From Alviniconcha marisindica (Eukaryota; Mollusca; Gastropoda; Provannidae): 64,000 bases of DNA. The stretch covers positions 58,501 through 122,500 of the forward strand of contig JABMCL010000906.1 of NCBI GenBank assembly GCA_018857735.1, written 5' to 3'. The translations under genes and the position numbers were made by a program. Of this stretch, positions 63,002-64,000 are shown piece after piece (positions within the stretch are counted from its first letter, which is position 1; each line of letters starts with the position of its first letter). The notes under the pieces were generated by a model, which was not told the DNA's origin, ran no database searches, and worked only from the letters and a program-made list of their open reading frames with translations.

Positions 63002-63085
63002 CTGTTTGCCTACCTCTCTGTGTCATCTGTGTGGTGTGTTTTCTGTGAATGTTGTGTGTGTGCTGGTGGTGCATCTGTTGCTCTA

Positions 63086-63116
<31 letters not shown>

Positions 63117-63374
63117 TGTGTGTGTGGTGTGGTGTGTGTGGTGGTGTTGTGTGTGCCTGTTTGCCTACCTCTCTGCGTACATCTGTGCTGGTGTGTCTAT
63201 ACTCTGTGAATGTCTGTCTGTGTGACCTGTGAGCTTGTGCTATTTTGTCTGTGTGTGGTGTTGGTGTGTGTGTGGTGTGTGGTGTTGTGGCTGTTGCCTC
63301 GCAATCTGTGCTGGTGTGTTATACTCTGTGAATGTCTGTCTGTGTGACCTGTGAGTGCATCTGTCTGCTGTGTG

Positions 63375-63408
<34 letters not shown>

Positions 63409-63785
63409 GTGTTTTGTGTGTGCTGTGGTGTGTGTGTGTGTGTGTGTGGTGTGTGTTGGGTGCCTGCCTGTTTGCCTACCTCTCTGTGTGCATCTGTGCT
63501 GGTGTGTCTATACTCTGTGAATGTCTGTCTGTGTGACCTGTGAGAGCATCTGTCTGCTCTGTGTGTGTGTGTGTGTGTGTGTGTGTTGTGTGTGTGCGCG
63601 CGCGCGTGCATGTGCATGTCTGTGTGTGTATATGCATGTGTGCGTGTGTATGTGTGCATGCATGTGTGTGTGTGTGTGTGCGTGCATGTGCATGTATGTG
63701 CATGCAGTGTGTGTGTGTGTGTGCGCGCGTGCATGCATGCGTGTGTGTGTGCGTGTGCATGCGCATACACGCATATGTGCCTCAG
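62850..63785. repeat. GT-rich tract with about 200-bp compound repeat
   Basis: (GT)n tracts up to 55 bp. A compound unit containing tgtttgcctacctctctgtg and gtgaatgtctgtctgtgtga repeats about 3 times (63000, 63160, 63470). Confidence 0.9.
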
Positions 63786-64000
63786 CATGTAAACCAAACA
63801 CCATTAAAAAGGCAGCAACAAGCAGCAGCGTGTCTGAGACCAAGTAAACAAGTGCAAACTGCCGTCTACAGGAGTAACAACACGGGCACTTGGAGTTGGA
63901 CTAATGAGAGGTTTTCGCTGTGCGCTTCATACATTTTACACACAGGGACTGAACCTTCTCCAGGACCACAGGCAAAGAACAAAGCAAAAGAAGAGTTCAA

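Noticed and set aside
61750..64000. Upstream PTB exon of the RABGAP1-like gene near the right edge
   Set aside because: No minus-strand frame here matches the missing first half of PTB; GT-rich frames are low complexity.

Overview
This is a eukaryotic, intron-rich nuclear window carrying two partial protein-coding genes in tail-to-tail orientation. The conserved exons are metazoan. Long compact introns full of minisatellites and CA/GT tracts, tRNA-derived SINE heads and short DNA-transposon derivatives suggest a lophotrochozoan, most likely a gastropod mollusc. That placement is inference; the identity of the two genes is secure from conserved exon sequence and splice phase.

Plus strand, 1132-31181: the maintenance cytosine-5 DNA methyltransferase DNMT1, from the middle of the RFTS domain to the stop codon. 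There are 27 exons in the window; the 5' end lies to the left. In order they encode RFTS, a CXXC zinc finger, BAH1, BAH2, the Gly-Lys linker and the full catalytic domain with motifs I, IV, VI, VIII and X, then a charged C-terminal tail. One exon (about 17615-17724) is disrupted by apparent single-base indels in a noisy repeat-flanked region.

Middle, 31182-38181: the two 3' ends face each other. This stretch holds the DNMT1 3' UTR (with a 206-bp duplication), a 222-bp TTAA-flanked MITE, CA repeats, candidate poly(A) signals for both strands, and a 42-bp minisatellite of about 20 units.

Minus strand, 58138-38182: a Rab GTPase-activating protein of the RABGAP1/RABGAP1L (TBC) family, from inside the N-terminal PTB domain to the stop codon. 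Its 20 exons cover the second half of PTB, the DUF3694/kinesin-like domain, the TBC RabGAP domain and the C-terminal coiled coil. The 5' end lies to the right; 58139-64000 is read as intron and contains a 1.2-kb TIR element, minisatellites and CA/GT repeats.

The most unusual property is how the tandem repeats sit on exon junctions. By eye roughly 40 percent of the window is tandem repeat. In about 18 introns the repeat unit is a copy of the adjacent exon-intron boundary, so that real 5' or 3' splice sites are followed or preceded by strings of near-identical decoys. In the RABGAP1-family gene one such array (56318-56530) has a 21-bp in-frame, stop-free unit that repeats a perfect donor site 11 times. 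DNMT1 also has a GC-AG intron whose exon end and donor region seeded an array. The two proteins are not known to work together: one maintains DNA methylation in the nucleus, the other regulates Rab GTPases on membranes.
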